NCBI RefSeq assembly: GCF_007745175.1
Contig: NZ_CP036271.1
Span: 1,632,154 to 1,696,153 of the forward strand
From: Caulifigura coniformis
GTDB taxonomy: Bacteria; Planctomycetota; Planctomycetia; Planctomycetales; Planctomycetaceae
Reading direction: 5' to 3'
DNA: 64,000 bases
Positions within the stretch are counted from its first letter, which is position 1. Every line of letters starts with the position of its first letter. Shown piece by piece: positions 34,434 through 44,147 of this stretch. The notes beneath the pieces are model-generated. The model made no database searches and was not told the DNA's origin. It saw only the letters and a program-made list of their open reading frames with translations. Both the position numbers and the translations under genes were made by a program.

Positions 34434-36533
34434 ATGACTGCTGACACCTCGGGCCACGGATCGTCGACCATCGGGCGGTTCTTTTTTGCCACCACCGTGC
34501 TCCTCAGCGCGTTCCTGTTGTTCCAGGTCCAGCCGCTCCTTGGCAAGTACATCCTCCCGTGGTTTGGCGGGAGCCCGGCCGTCTGGACGACGGCGATGCT
34601 GTTCTTTCAGGTCACGCTCTTTGCAGGTTACGCGTACGCCCACGGCGTCGTCCGCTTCCTGCCGACGACGGCGCAGGCCGGCCTGCACGTGGGATTGCTC
34701 GCCACGGCGTGCCTCCTGCTGCCGATTGTTCCTGACGAATCCTGGAAGGGACGGGACGCCGAGAACCCCACCGGCGTGATCTTCGCGCTCCTGGCGTTCA
34801 CCGTCGGCCTTCCGTACCTCGCCCTCTCCGCAACCGGCCCGCTCCTCCAGGCCTGGTATCACGCCTGGAAGGCGGACGGCTCACCTTACCGCCTCTACGC
34901 ACTGTCCAACGCCGGATCGCTCGCCGGCCTGCTCACGTATCCGCTGCTTGTCGAACCGAGTTGGCGACTGCGAACCCAGGCGAACCTCTGGTCCCTCGGC
35001 TTTGGAGTCTTTGCGGGATGCTGCGCTGTGACGGCCTTCGTCGTTGCCCAGAGTCGAAGGCAGGCCCGGCAGCAGGAGAACGTCGTCGGGCCGCTCCCCA
35101 CGGTCACCTGGCTGAACCGCGCGTCGTGGCTCGGCCTGTCGATGCTCGGATCAGTCCTGCTGCTCGCAACGACCAATCACGTCTGCCAGGACGTTGCCGT
35201 GTTTCCCTTTCTGTGGGTCATCCCGCTGGCCCTCTATCTCCTCACGTTCATCATCTGCTTCGACCGCCCGCAGTGGTATGCCCGGAAATGGGTCGCTGCA
35301 CTGGCCGTCATGTGGCTTCTGGCGACCGAATCGTCGCACGTGATCGAACAGACGTTTCAAACACGGCTCGGCATCGTTCCCCTGGTGATCCTCTCCTTCG
35401 GCACCCTGTGCCTGGGCTGCATGGTCTGCCACGGGGAACTCGTCCGGCGGGCGCCTCCCCCCGCGCGATTGACCGAGTTCTACCTGTTCATGTCCGCCGG
35501 CGGCGCTCTCGGGGGACTGTTTGTCAGCTTGGTCGCGCCGGCCGTTTTCGACGCATTCTGGGAATGGCCCCTGGGGATTGCGACCTGTGTCCTTGTCGCT
35601 CTGCTCGCCGTGTGGGACGAATTCAAGCCGGCCGGAACGGAAACGAGCGGCCAATGGATGGGGCGATCGGCGATTGCCATGATCACCGGCGGCCTCGTCC
35701 TCATCCAGATCGCACAGTCGTCCCTCAACCGCCGGCCTGCGATCTTCGCCGAGCGCAACTTTTACGGAGTCGTCACCGTCAGCGACGAACCGCCATCGGC
35801 AGGCGACGACGCCGTCCGGATGATGATCAACGGCGGAATTCAACACGGCCGGCAGTACCTCGACGAGAATCGACGACGCGCCCCCCTGGCCTACTACGGC
35901 GCCAACACGGGCGTCGGGCAGGTGCTCAATGCGCGGAAGCAGCGGCCGGGCCTGAAGGTCGGCGTCGTGGGCCTGGGTGTCGGAACACTCGCGACGTTTG
36001 CCGAGCCAGGGCACGTCTACCGGTTCTACGAAATCAATCCGATCGTCGACGTCGCGGCCCGCGAATACTTCACCTACCTCGGAGATTGCCTCGGCCAGGA
36101 GGAAACGATCATTGGCGATGCACGCCTGGTCCTCGAACGCGAAGAGCCACAGCATTTCGACGTCCTGGTGCTCGACGCGTTCAGCGGCGACGCGGTTCCG
36201 GCCCACCTCCTGACCAAAGAAGCCTTCGACATCTATCTCAGGCACCTCAACCCGGATGGCGTCATCGTCGTTCACATCACCAATACGTACCTCACGCTCG
36301 ATCCCGTCGTCCTCGCTCTGGCCGATCATTCCGGACTGACGGGAGTTCGCGTCGAGACGACTCAGGATGCCAAAGCAAGGCAGGAACGCACCTGCTACAT
36401 GGTTCTCAGCCGCGACAGATCCCAGCTCGCCGACATCCAGGGAGAGCCATTCCCCTCGAGCCCCAGGACGGACGCTCAGCACTTGTGGAGCGACGACTTC
36501 AGCGACCTGCTTTCGGTCCTGAAGAGGGGATGA
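34434..36533 (+). CDS. Membrane protein with C-terminal spermidine-synthase-like domain, copy 2
   Basis: A 699-residue protein. The first half has about 12 membrane helices (IGRFFFATTVLLSAFLLFQ onward); the second is a methyltransferase-fold domain with VGVVGLGVGTLATFA, YRFYEINPIVDVAA, GDARLVLEREEP and VLVLDAFSGDAVPAHLLT, the spermidine-synthase-like pattern. ATG 34434 (MTADTSG) is preferred over an upstream ATG because the added residues are not conserved-looking. It differs in sequence from 15882-18140 but has the same architecture. Substrate and role unproven. Confidence 0.84.
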   Translation: MTADTSGHGSSTIGRFFFATTVLLSAFLLFQVQPLLGKYILPWFGGSPAVWTTAMLFFQVTLFAGYAYAHGVVRFLPTTAQAGLHVGLLATACLLLPIVPDESWKGRDAENPTGVIFALLAFTVGLPYLALSATGPLLQAWYHAWKADGSPYRLYALSNAGSLAGLLTYPLLVEPSWRLRTQANLWSLGFGVFAGCCAVTAFVVAQSRRQARQQENVVGPLPTVTWLNRASWLGLSMLGSVLLLATTNHVCQDVAVFPFLWVIPLALYLLTFIICFDRPQWYARKWVAALAVMWLLATESSHVIEQTFQTRLGIVPLVILSFGTLCLGCMVCHGELVRRAPPPARLTEFYLFMSAGGALGGLFVSLVAPAVFDAFWEWPLGIATCVLVALLAVWDEFKPAGTETSGQWMGRSAIAMITGGLVLIQIAQSSLNRRPAIFAERNFYGVVTVSDEPPSAGDDAVRMMINGGIQHGRQYLDENRRRAPLAYYGANTGVGQVLNARKQRPGLKVGVVGLGVGTLATFAEPGHVYRFYEINPIVDVAAREYFTYLGDCLGQEETIIGDARLVLEREEPQHFDVLVLDAFSGDAVPAHLLTKEAFDIYLRHLNPDGVIVVHITNTYLTLDPVVLALADHSGLTGVRVETTQDAKARQERTCYMVLSRDRSQLADIQGEPFPSSPRTDAQHLWSDDFSDLLSVLKRG

Positions 36534-36591
36534 CAGGCCTGCCCGAGAGGAGTTGACGCCCGCCGTCGAGGATGCGAGGCCAGACGGGCCT

Positions 36592-37596
36592 TCAGCGTCG
36601 CCCCATGACGAACATCAGCACCATGATCGATGCGCCGAATGCCAGCAGTTTGCCCCACCACGGCATCGTCTCGAGAGAGAATCCCTGCGGTTGAGCCGCG
36701 ACGGCTGGAATTGTTGTGGCCGGCGCGGGCGTGACCGGCACGGTAAATGGCGTAGCAGCCGGCGTCGCAAACGGATTCGCCGGATTGGTCACCGGTGTCG
36801 AGCTGCCAGGCGGAATCGACGTCGCGATCTCGGCCGCGGGCTGCTGGGCCCAGACGATTCCGCAGTGTGGACAGGTCCCGCCATACTTCGCGCCCCGCAC
36901 CTCTTTGCCGCACGCAGGATTGGAGCAGATCAAGACCTCTTCGCCCGCCGATCCGGGCGTCTGCCCGGTGGGCGGGACCGCAGTGACCGCGGAATCGTTC
37001 CCTGCTGCACTTCGTTCCCGTTCCATCGCGGCCACCGCATCCGCATCGAGTTCCGGAATTGAAGGGGCATCGAATTTCGCCAGGGCCTTCGGCTGCTGGC
37101 TCGCTCCCGCAAACCCGCCCGATTGTGCAAAGCCGCCGCCTGACGAGGTCACCTGAGACGTCGCGGCAGGCTGCATGCCGATCATCCTGGCATACCCATC
37201 CGAAGCGCCCGCCACATTCTTCGTCTTCGCCGCCGATCCAACTTCCGGCGCGTCGCGAACAATCGTGACTCCCTGCAGTTTGCTCGACTTCGCCAGAAAC
37301 TCGTCGAACGTCTCCTGCGCGGGGTAGTACTTGAAGGAGTTGTCTGCGGCCGAAATCATCGTGACGCCAGACATTTCGTAGCTGGTTTCTGCCCCGCCCC
37401 GCGGAGTGACGACGACCTGGTCGGCGGTGATCAGCGTGATCGCTCCGCGGATGAGCGCGCCATTGTGACGCACCATTCCCTCGCGCGGGGCCAGGAATGT
37501 CATGCTTCCGCCATGGGCCGCCGAGCCCGCGAGGAACGAAGCGACCGCTGCGATCAGGATCGCAGGCCATGCCTTGAATGATGATCTCCAGGCCAT
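36592..37596 (-). CDS. Exported-looking protein with zinc ribbon and C-terminal membrane helix
   Basis: A 334-residue protein with a signal peptide (WPAILIAAVASFLAGSAAHG), a short beta domain about residues 32-112 (RGAITLITADQVVVTPRGG), a low-complexity linker, a four-Cys zinc ribbon (C224, C229, C242, C245: CSNPAC and CPHC), a Pro/Thr-rich linker, and a C-terminal helix (residues 315-331) ending GRR. If the signal peptide is used the ribbon would lie outside the cytoplasm, which is unusual. No family name. Convergent with the spermidine-synthase-like gene. Confidence 0.72.
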   Translation of the reverse strand: MAWRSSFKAWPAILIAAVASFLAGSAAHGGSMTFLAPREGMVRHNGALIRGAITLITADQVVVTPRGGAETSYEMSGVTMISAADNSFKYYPAQETFDEFLAKSSKLQGVTIVRDAPEVGSAAKTKNVAGASDGYARMIGMQPAATSQVTSSGGGFAQSGGFAGASQQPKALAKFDAPSIPELDADAVAAMERERSAAGNDSAVTAVPPTGQTPGSAGEEVLICSNPACGKEVRGAKYGGTCPHCGIVWAQQPAAEIATSIPPGSSTPVTNPANPFATPAATPFTVPVTPAPATTIPAVAAQPQGFSLETMPWWGKLLAFGASIMVLMFVMGRR

Positions 37597-37744
37597 GTGG
37601 CCCCCTCCTCAATCCAGGTCCGCAGGCAACGTCCGTACCGCTGCGCCGCGCAACGACATTCGGCTCGGAGAACTGACCCAGCACGCACCCGATCCCATGA
37701 CGAACTCCTGGCCGCACCAGAGCTCGCTACCGCACCGCAGAATG

Positions 37745-37766
37745 ACGACGCCCGGCCGGGCGTCGT
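37745..37766. repeat. 22-base perfect palindrome
   Basis: ACGACGCCCGG followed immediately by CCGGGCGTCGT. It lies in the 273-base gap between the zinc-ribbon gene and the end of the kinase gene, both on the minus strand. No T-run follows on either strand, so a protein-binding site is as likely as a terminator. Confidence 0.6.
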
Positions 37767-37869
37767 TCCAAAAACAATACCCTCGGCGACGACTTTCCGT
37801 AAATATCACGCCGATTCAGAAAACCTTACGCCCATGGAACACCGGACACGGGAAATCCCCTCGTCCTGT

Positions 37870-39108
37870 TCACTCGATTTCCGAAATCCACAGCCGGAGT
37901 TCGTTTTCGTACTCGCTCGCGAGGTTGGAGCGGATCAGTTCCCGATGGAACGCCGCCGCCCCGTTCGGTGCCAATTCGGCCGCCTCGGCGGTGGCGAAGC
38001 GCTTCGCCGGGTCCGGAGCGATCAGCCCGCCCAGAAGGTGCAGCAGGTTGGCGTTCTGGGCCACGTCGCGTGGCAACCGGTCCGGCAGGTTTTCGGCCAG
38101 ATCATGCTTCGCCTGAACGAGATCCGGTCCGTCGCTGCAGTCGGCAAACGGGAATTGCCCCGAAAGCATCTCGTAGAAGATGTACCCCAGGCTCGCGAGG
38201 TCAGATGCCGCCGTATGAGCCGCTCCTTCCAGCACTTCCACCGCCGCGTACCGCGGAGTCCACAGAGGCCGGGTCGTCGGTTCATCGGCCAGCGCCGCCG
38301 AGCCGAAGTCGATGATTTTGCAGTTGCCTGTCCGCTTGACCATGATGTTCGCCGGCTTCAGATCGCCGTGGGTCAGTTGCGAACGATGCATGGCCGCAAT
38401 CCCGCTCAGGCATTCCCGCAGGATTGCCGTCGCAACCCCCGGCTTCAGGCGGAGCTGCGACGACGTCTTGGTGACGATCACATCGTTCATGTACTGCCAG
38501 CGCTGCGGATCCATCCCTTCCCGGGCCTCATCCAGCGTGCGCGGCGTGAGCAGGTAGCGCAGGTCGAAACCGTCGACCCACTCCATGGCCTGGACGTGAA
38601 TTCCCTTCAGCTCGATCACGTTGAAAATATCGAGCAGGTGGTCCTGCTGGACGGATGCCAGCTCCATTGCCACCCGGGCCAGGCGTCCCATCTCGTCCCG
38701 GTACGCCTTGACGCTGGCGTACCCGTCCGGGCGAAAGAACTTTAGCGCCAGACGGAACTTCACATCAAACGCCCCGTAGCGGTCCGCCAGGAACACGATC
38801 CCCTGGCCGCCCGCCCCGAGTCGTTCGACCAGGGTGTAAGTCTGCTCCCACGACACGTCGTCGCGTCGGAGCATTCGCTGGAACTCTTCAGCCAGCTGCT
38901 GGCCGTCGCCCTGCGGAGCCGAATCGGATCCCGGTGACGCCGCGTATGCCAGCGTCGGATCGAGTGCAGAAGGATTGAGTGTCACTGGAGACGGAAGTGC
39001 GCAAGCCGTCATGGAATGGGAAGAAAACCGATCCGTCGGCAACTGGGGGAGAACTGGCGGCGACCAATCAGAACCGGCCGTCGGAAGATGACTCACCATC
39101 TTGAGCAT
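37870..39108 (-). CDS. Ser/Thr protein kinase (Hanks type) with atypical motifs
   Basis: A 412-residue soluble kinase. The N-terminal 85 residues are Ser/Pro-rich. The domain has a GAGGQG loop (98-103), the ATP-anchoring lysine in LALKFF (K123), HGDLKPANI (residues 247-255; the usual HRD Arg is Gly), and DFG (267-269). The APE motif is AVE (YAAVEVLEG). Because the Asp and Lys are retained, catalysis is plausible. No transmembrane or PASTA region. ATG 39108 has AGGGA upstream; further upstream ATGs exist at 39132 and 39171. It is divergent from an FHA-domain gene. Confidence 0.85.
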   Translation of the reverse strand: MLKMVSHLPTAGSDWSPPVLPQLPTDRFSSHSMTACALPSPVTLNPSALDPTLAYAASPGSDSAPQGDGQQLAEEFQRMLRRDDVSWEQTYTLVERLGAGGQGIVFLADRYGAFDVKFRLALKFFRPDGYASVKAYRDEMGRLARVAMELASVQQDHLLDIFNVIELKGIHVQAMEWVDGFDLRYLLTPRTLDEAREGMDPQRWQYMNDVIVTKTSSQLRLKPGVATAILRECLSGIAAMHRSQLTHGDLKPANIMVKRTGNCKIIDFGSAALADEPTTRPLWTPRYAAVEVLEGAAHTAASDLASLGYIFYEMLSGQFPFADCSDGPDLVQAKHDLAENLPDRLPRDVAQNANLLHLLGGLIAPDPAKRFATAEAAELAPNGAAAFHRELIRSNLASEYENELRLWISEIE

Positions 39109-39350
39109 GATTATCCCTGAATCCCGGTCCATACTGAAGCCAGAAACAGGCTCCCTTTCGCGAAATGCCACAACACGCGGCTCAGCCAGCGGTTACAATC
39201 TTTGTCGCGTCTTCGCTCGATTCCCCGCCCGCCGACAGGACGCCCGCCTGCAGGCCAGGTTCGGTTCGCCTCGACGCATTCGGTTCGAACGGTCGATAGA
39301 GTCTGAAGACGTATTCTCTCCGGGTTTGTTTCAACAATTCTCGCGCGTTC

Positions 39351-40313
39351 ATGTCATCCGCCGCTCGGATCACTGTCATGGCCGGCCCCGATGAGGGGCG
39401 GTCGTTCGACGTGGTCCAGGAGCTGGCCCACATCGGACGCGACGCGGACGCCCAGATCGTTCTGACCGATCCCGCTGTTGCGAGGCATCAGGCCAGCATC
39501 GCCCGCCGAGGAGGTCGATTCGCACTCTTCACTCCCTTCGACGGCGGCGCCCATGTCGACGGAGCGGCCGTTCCGGCCGACCGCTGGGTCTGGCTCCCGT
39601 CCATGGCCGACATCCAGCTCGGGGACGAAACCCGCGTCCGGTTCGAGGCAGCGACGAATGGGAACGGCGTGACGACCGAACTGGATCTCGCCCCCGATGC
39701 CACCCCCGCGGCGCCCGAACCGGCCGGAGCCGCTCCTCCCGCACCGAAAGATGGTTCCTCCTCCACGGCTCGCCGCCGCCGCAAGAAGGGCGAAAGCAAG
39801 CGCCAGGTTGCGCGGTTCTCGGTGGATGCCGAAGGAGCCCCCGTCGTTCAACTCGGGGCGGATGGCAGGCTTCCCGAGTTCCACCTCTCCGACACGCCGG
39901 CCCCCGAATCGGAACAGCAGGCGGACGCGGGTGTTCGTCCCTGGTTGGCCATCGTCGCCGTCGTCGCCAGTGGCATCCTCTCGCTCGCTCTGATGCTGTG
40001 GACTCCCCAGACCGGAGCCCCGGCCGGACATTCCACCCGTGCCGCCCGCGAGGCGTTGACCGGCTTCTACGGCAAGGACGGGGCCGATCTCACCCCGTAT
40101 CAGAAGCTCCTCCGCCAGGCCGCCGTGGAACATTCCCAGGGGCGTTTCCGCGAAGAGCGGAGGCAGTATCTCCGGGTCCTCGACCTTCTGAACTCCTGGG
40201 ACGCCACGAATCCGCGCAACCTCAACGGCCTGACCGGCCGGCAGACTGGCCGTGGAAAAAACAGCGACCGGGAACTCCGTGAGCTGCTCGAAACGCTTGT
40301 GGCCACGCCGTAA
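39351..40313 (+). CDS. FHA-domain protein with single membrane helix
   Basis: A 320-residue protein. The forkhead-associated domain spans about residues 5-100 (IGRDADAQIVLTDPAVARHQ is the phosphothreonine-binding strand-loop), followed by a Pro/Ala linker, an Arg-rich patch (residues 141-145), a membrane helix at 198-217 (WLAIVAVVASGILSLALMLW) and a C-terminal region of about 100 residues. FHA domains bind phosphothreonine, and the neighbouring divergent kinase is a natural partner; this is inferred from context. Confidence 0.86.
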   Translation: MSSAARITVMAGPDEGRSFDVVQELAHIGRDADAQIVLTDPAVARHQASIARRGGRFALFTPFDGGAHVDGAAVPADRWVWLPSMADIQLGDETRVRFEAATNGNGVTTELDLAPDATPAAPEPAGAAPPAPKDGSSSTARRRRKKGESKRQVARFSVDAEGAPVVQLGADGRLPEFHLSDTPAPESEQQADAGVRPWLAIVAVVASGILSLALMLWTPQTGAPAGHSTRAAREALTGFYGKDGADLTPYQKLLRQAAVEHSQGRFREERRQYLRVLDLLNSWDATNPRNLNGLTGRQTGRGKNSDRELRELLETLVATP

Positions 40314-40347
40314 TCACGACGTCGGTGGATTTCGCGGTTGAGGACTC

Positions 40348-41559
40348 TTACGAAACCGGAGACGGAGCCGCCGACGCAAGCCCTGTTCGCCGCACCAGCA
40401 GTTCATGGCACAGCAGATCGGCCCCGGCGATCCCGATGATCGCTGCCGGCACGACGGCCAGGCCAAGCGTCTGCGCAATGAAGCCGACTACGCCCGGCAC
40501 CGCCGCAGCGCCGATCATCGCTGCACCGACCTGAAATCCGACTGCATGCGCGGACAGCCGGGTTCCCAGGCGCTGAGGGGTCCGGGTCATCAGGCACGGA
40601 AAGACAGGAGCCAGCCCCAATCCCCCCAGCGCCAGGCCGAAGTAGGCCCCGCCGGCCCCGAGAGGCAACGCGAACACGACAGCGCCGATGGCTGCCCCCG
40701 TCAGGCTCCAGCGAAGCAGCCGATCAATCCCAAGGCGATCGGCCACCAGTCCGAAAACCACGCGTCCCATCCCGAGAAATCCCCAGAACAATCCGACCGC
40801 CACGCCGGCCACGGCCGGATCGACACGGCGAGACTCGGTCAGAACGGTGTAGGTCCATTGGGAGAACGTGGCTTCCAGGCCGGTGTTCAGGAAGAACACC
40901 GCCATCGACATCAGCACACTCAGGTTGCTCAACGCCGACCAGGAACTGACGGCGTCGTGAGGATGGTCTTCAGCCTTCGCCGTCCCCCATTTCTCGCGAG
41001 TCATGAGAAACAGGAGCGCCAGCGTCCCCAAAGTGGATCCGACCACGATGTACCCCAGCTGATATGGGCGGCCGCCGCTGAGAACGGCCGTCATCAGAAA
41101 CGGCCCCAGCATTGCCCCGAGGCAATAGCAGGCGTGCAGCCAGTTCATATGGCGCGCGGAGAGCGAGTGCGCCGCATACCCGTTCAGGCCCGCGTCAATC
41201 GCGCCTGAGCCAAGTCCATGCAGTAGCGCCGAACTCAGGAACAACAACCACGCCGGCGCCACGGCGAAGCCAAACATGGCGCTCGCGACCAGCCCTGTGC
41301 TTGCAGCCAGCAGGAGTCCGATTCCAAGACGACGGGTCAGGCGTCCGGCGAAGAAGCTGGAAACGAAATAGCTGGCGCTCGTGGCGATGAAGAGGAAGCC
41401 AACGGTTCCCTGCTGCAATCCGAAACGATCGCGAACGGACGGCCAGGCCACGCCGATCACGGCATCCGGCAGCCCAAGACTGACAAACCCGGTATACGCC
41501 AGAATGATCAGCAGCAGCGGAGGCGTCCGCGCACGTTCCGTCGCCTGATGATTCTGCAT
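40348..41559 (-). CDS. Major facilitator superfamily transporter
   Basis: A 403-residue protein with about 12 membrane helices. The first helix is LLLIILAYTGFVSLGLPDAV, the loop 2-3 motif resembles the MFS signature (GRLTRRLGIGLLLAA, family GxLaDrxGrrxxl), and a second copy occurs in the C-half (FGLVADRLGIDRLLRW). The overall pattern resembles the sugar-permease FucP type, but the substrate is unknown. It is downstream of the tRNA-Leu gene on the same strand. Confidence 0.85.
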   Translation of the reverse strand: MQNHQATERARTPPLLLIILAYTGFVSLGLPDAVIGVAWPSVRDRFGLQQGTVGFLFIATSASYFVSSFFAGRLTRRLGIGLLLAASTGLVASAMFGFAVAPAWLLFLSSALLHGLGSGAIDAGLNGYAAHSLSARHMNWLHACYCLGAMLGPFLMTAVLSGGRPYQLGYIVVGSTLGTLALLFLMTREKWGTAKAEDHPHDAVSSWSALSNLSVLMSMAVFFLNTGLEATFSQWTYTVLTESRRVDPAVAGVAVGLFWGFLGMGRVVFGLVADRLGIDRLLRWSLTGAAIGAVVFALPLGAGGAYFGLALGGLGLAPVFPCLMTRTPQRLGTRLSAHAVGFQVGAAMIGAAAVPGVVGFIAQTLGLAVVPAAIIGIAGADLLCHELLVRRTGLASAAPSPVS

Positions 41560-41634
41560 GACCCGGGGATTCTTACAGCCCGGCGCCGGGGAACAAGGGG
41601 CGACTCAAAGCGTTTGACTCACTCAATCTCACAG

Positions 41635-41719
41635 TGCCGAAGGTGGGACTCGAACCCACACGTCTTTTGGGGACACCGGATTTTGAATCCGGCGCGTCTG
41701 CCAGTTCCGCCACTTCGGC
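41635..41719 (-). tRNA. tRNA-Leu (anticodon CAA)
   Basis: Reading the minus strand: acceptor arm GCCGAAG / CTTCGGC with discriminator A, anticodon arm GCCGGATTCAAAATCCGGT giving anticodon CAA, a long variable arm (GTCCCCAAAAGAC) as expected of class II leucine tRNA, and a T-arm GTGGGTTCGAGTCCCAC. The length is 85 bases; CCA is not encoded. Confidence 0.95.
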
Positions 41720-41911
41720 TTGAAGGCCTCTTCGCCCTCTGTTGTCTGGAAAAACTCGCAGTTTCCCCTGACGGGACGCCAGTTTACGCCGTCGACTGCC
41801 GGAGTCAACGTTGGTCATGCCGCGACGATGCCCTCGGTAGACCACGACCGCGCAAGGAGCGTACTTTGTAACCCGTATGTTCGAGCCGACCTCCGGAGAC
41901 TGCAGGCTTTC

Positions 41912-42538
41912 ATGACGAAATCGCTGGTGATCTGCGGCGCGGGAGGACACGCGAAGGTGGTCGCCGATGTCGCCCGCAGCGCGGGCTGGACGGTGGCCGG
42001 GTTCGTCGACGACCTCCACCCGGAGAGAGCCGGCGAAGCGTTTTTTGGTTCGCAGATCCTGGATGCGAACCAGGTCTTCCAGGGCAGCATGCCGGCCATT
42101 GCGCTCGGCATTGGAGACTGCGCGGCGCGGTTGCGGCGGGCGACGGAACTTCTGGATCTCGGGTGCCCGGCCCCGGTGCTGGTGCATCCACGGGCCATTG
42201 TCGCGTCCTCGGCCCAGGTCGGACCGGGCACGCAGGTGATCGCGGGGGCGGTCCTCAATCCCGACGCCCGGCTCGGAACCGCGGTCATCATCAACACCGG
42301 GGCGACCGTCGATCACGACTGCGTGATCGGCGACGGAGTGCACCTGGCTCCGGGGGTGCATCTCGCGGGGAACGTCACCGTCGGTGAACGCACGCTGATC
42401 GGCATCGGCTCGGTGGTGAAGCCGGGGATCCGCATCGGCCGCGACTGCGTCATCGGGGCCGGATCGGTCGTCGTGGAGGATCTGCCTGATGGGGCAATCG
42501 CCTACGGTGTTCCCGCGCGGATCCAGCGGAACCGGTAG
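41912..42538 (+). CDS. NeuD/PglD-family sugar O- or N-acetyltransferase
   Basis: A 208-residue protein starting ATG 41912. The N-terminus is a nucleotide-binding fold (LVICGAGGHAKVVADVA), typical of NeuD/PglD. The C-half is a left-handed beta helix of hexapeptide repeats (IVASSAQVGPGTQVIAGAVL, then GRDCVIGAGSVVVEDLPDG), ending YGVPARIQRNR. Such enzymes acetylate UDP-sugars or sialic acids for surface glycans, using acetyl-CoA. No glycan cluster is adjacent, so the acceptor is uncertain. Confidence 0.88.
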   Translation: MTKSLVICGAGGHAKVVADVARSAGWTVAGFVDDLHPERAGEAFFGSQILDANQVFQGSMPAIALGIGDCAARLRRATELLDLGCPAPVLVHPRAIVASSAQVGPGTQVIAGAVLNPDARLGTAVIINTGATVDHDCVIGDGVHLAPGVHLAGNVTVGERTLIGIGSVVKPGIRIGRDCVIGAGSVVVEDLPDGAIAYGVPARIQRNR

Positions 42539-42548
42539 ATGCTGCCGC

Positions 42549-43889
42549 TTAAACCAGCTCCTTCATCGGACCGTATTTCGCGTGGTCCACGAGGAACTGC
42601 GGTCGTCCCTGCAGGTCTTCGAAGGTCGTCGTCTCGACGTCGATACCAAGCGCCTTGTACAGCGTCGCGAAGACTTCCTGGAAATGAACGGGGCGTTCCG
42701 TCGCGTATTCGCCAAGCCGATTCGTCGCGCCGATCACCTGGCCATGCCGCATTCCGCCGCCGGCGAGGAGGGCCGTCGAGACCTGCGGCCAGTGGTCGCG
42801 GCCCCCTTCGTTATTGATCTTCGGGGTGCGGCCGAATTCGCCCCACACCACGACCGAGACATCGTTGAGCATGCCGCGCATCTCGAGGTCTTCGAGCAGC
42901 GCCGTGACGGCCTGGTCGAGCATCGGCATGTCTTCGCGGGCCTGGCCGAAATTGTTGTTGTGCCAGTCCCAGCGGCTGAAAGAAAGAGTCACGCAGCGGG
43001 CGCCGGCCTCGATGAGCCGACGCGCCACAAGAAAGTTGTCGAGAAGCCGCGGGCCGCCGTCGTCACGGTTCACGTTGAACCCGCGGCCATACCGGTCCCT
43101 GAGCTGGGGGTCCTCCAGTTCGACGTTGAGCGCATCGGCGAGCTTGCTCGACGTCAGGATTCCGAACGCCTGCTGACTGAACGCATCGAGGCCCTCCATC
43201 TGCCCCTTCGCATCGACATCACGTCGGAAACGATCGAACGACGCCAGAACCTGCTTGCGGTCATTCAGACGGTCGAGCGTGATCCCTTTCAGGACCATGT
43301 CGTCCTTCCCCTCTCCCTGGGGCATGAACGGAGCGTGGGCCACGCCGAGGAATCCGGGCTGGCCATTATCGGCCCAGGGCATATGCCCCATCTTCGGCGA
43401 AAGGCCGACGTAAGCGGGGACGGCCGGGTCTCGCGAGCCGTAGACGCGGGAGAGCACCGAACCCAGGGCAGGACGTCCGCCAGCGGGTTGGTTCTGGGTG
43501 GTGTGCCCCGTGAGGCACTGGAAGGCGTAGTGTTCGCCGCTGGCGCCGACGATCGAGCGAATGAACGTCATCCGGTCGGCCATCGAGGCCATCCGGGGAA
43601 ACATTTCGGAGATTTCGAGGCCGGGGACCTTCGTGGCGATCGACTCGAATTCGCCGCGGATCTCAGCGGGCGCTGTGGGCTTGGGGTCCCACATATCGAG
43701 GTGCGGAGGGCCTCCGGGAAGGTAGATCATGATGACCCCCTTGCCGTGACCGTTCACGCCGGAGCTCCCTTCCGCGCGAAGAAACTGCGGGAGGGCCAGT
43801 CCGCCGAGCGCGAGACCGCCGATCGAAAGAAACTGCCTGCGGGACAGCCGATCGCACATCGGCGTCCGCTTGCCGAACATCGTCAACAT
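42549..43889 (-). CDS. DUF1501 protein, Tat-exported
   Basis: A 446-residue protein with a twin-arginine signal ([21 protein letters not shown] at residues 17-18). Family marks are [40 protein letters not shown], and [23 protein letters not shown] with its metal-binding-like acidic/His residues. DUF1501 belongs to the alkaline-phosphatase-like fold and is numerous in planctomycetes, often with DUF1549/1553 cytochromes, which are absent here. ATG 43889 is preceded by AAGGA; a TTG lies two codons upstream. Convergent with the acetyltransferase. Confidence 0.92.
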   Translation of the reverse strand: MLTMFGKRTPMCDRLSRRQFLSIGGLALGGLALPQFLRAEGSSGVNGHGKGVIMIYLPGGPPHLDMWDPKPTAPAEIRGEFESIATKVPGLEISEMFPRMASMADRMTFIRSIVGASGEHYAFQCLTGHTTQNQPAGGRPALGSVLSRVYGSRDPAVPAYVGLSPKMGHMPWADNGQPGFLGVAHAPFMPQGEGKDDMVLKGITLDRLNDRKQVLASFDRFRRDVDAKGQMEGLDAFSQQAFGILTSSKLADALNVELEDPQLRDRYGRGFNVNRDDGGPRLLDNFLVARRLIEAGARCVTLSFSRWDWHNNNFGQAREDMPMLDQAVTALLEDLEMRGMLNDVSVVVWGEFGRTPKINNEGGRDHWPQVSTALLAGGGMRHGQVIGATNRLGEYATERPVHFQEVFATLYKALGIDVETTTFEDLQGRPQFLVDHAKYGPMKELV

Positions 43890-44147
43890 GGCCAAGTCCT
43901 TCTGGAGCGTCGATTCGTCGCCCGGCGCAAATTTCTGCGCGCCGTTACGTTTTGCGACGATTCGAGGCTGAGAGTCCTTCTCTCACTGCAATCTATGGCG
44001 ATGCGACTCTACGGGTCAATTCGGCATTCAGTCGGCCCCGTTGCCAACAGAACTCAAAGATTAGCCCTGCCGAGAGTTAGGTTCTTCCGGATGGGGCGAA
44101 TTGGCCTGCTTCAGATTGGGACACGGCCGCCCGTAAAATCGCCCCAA

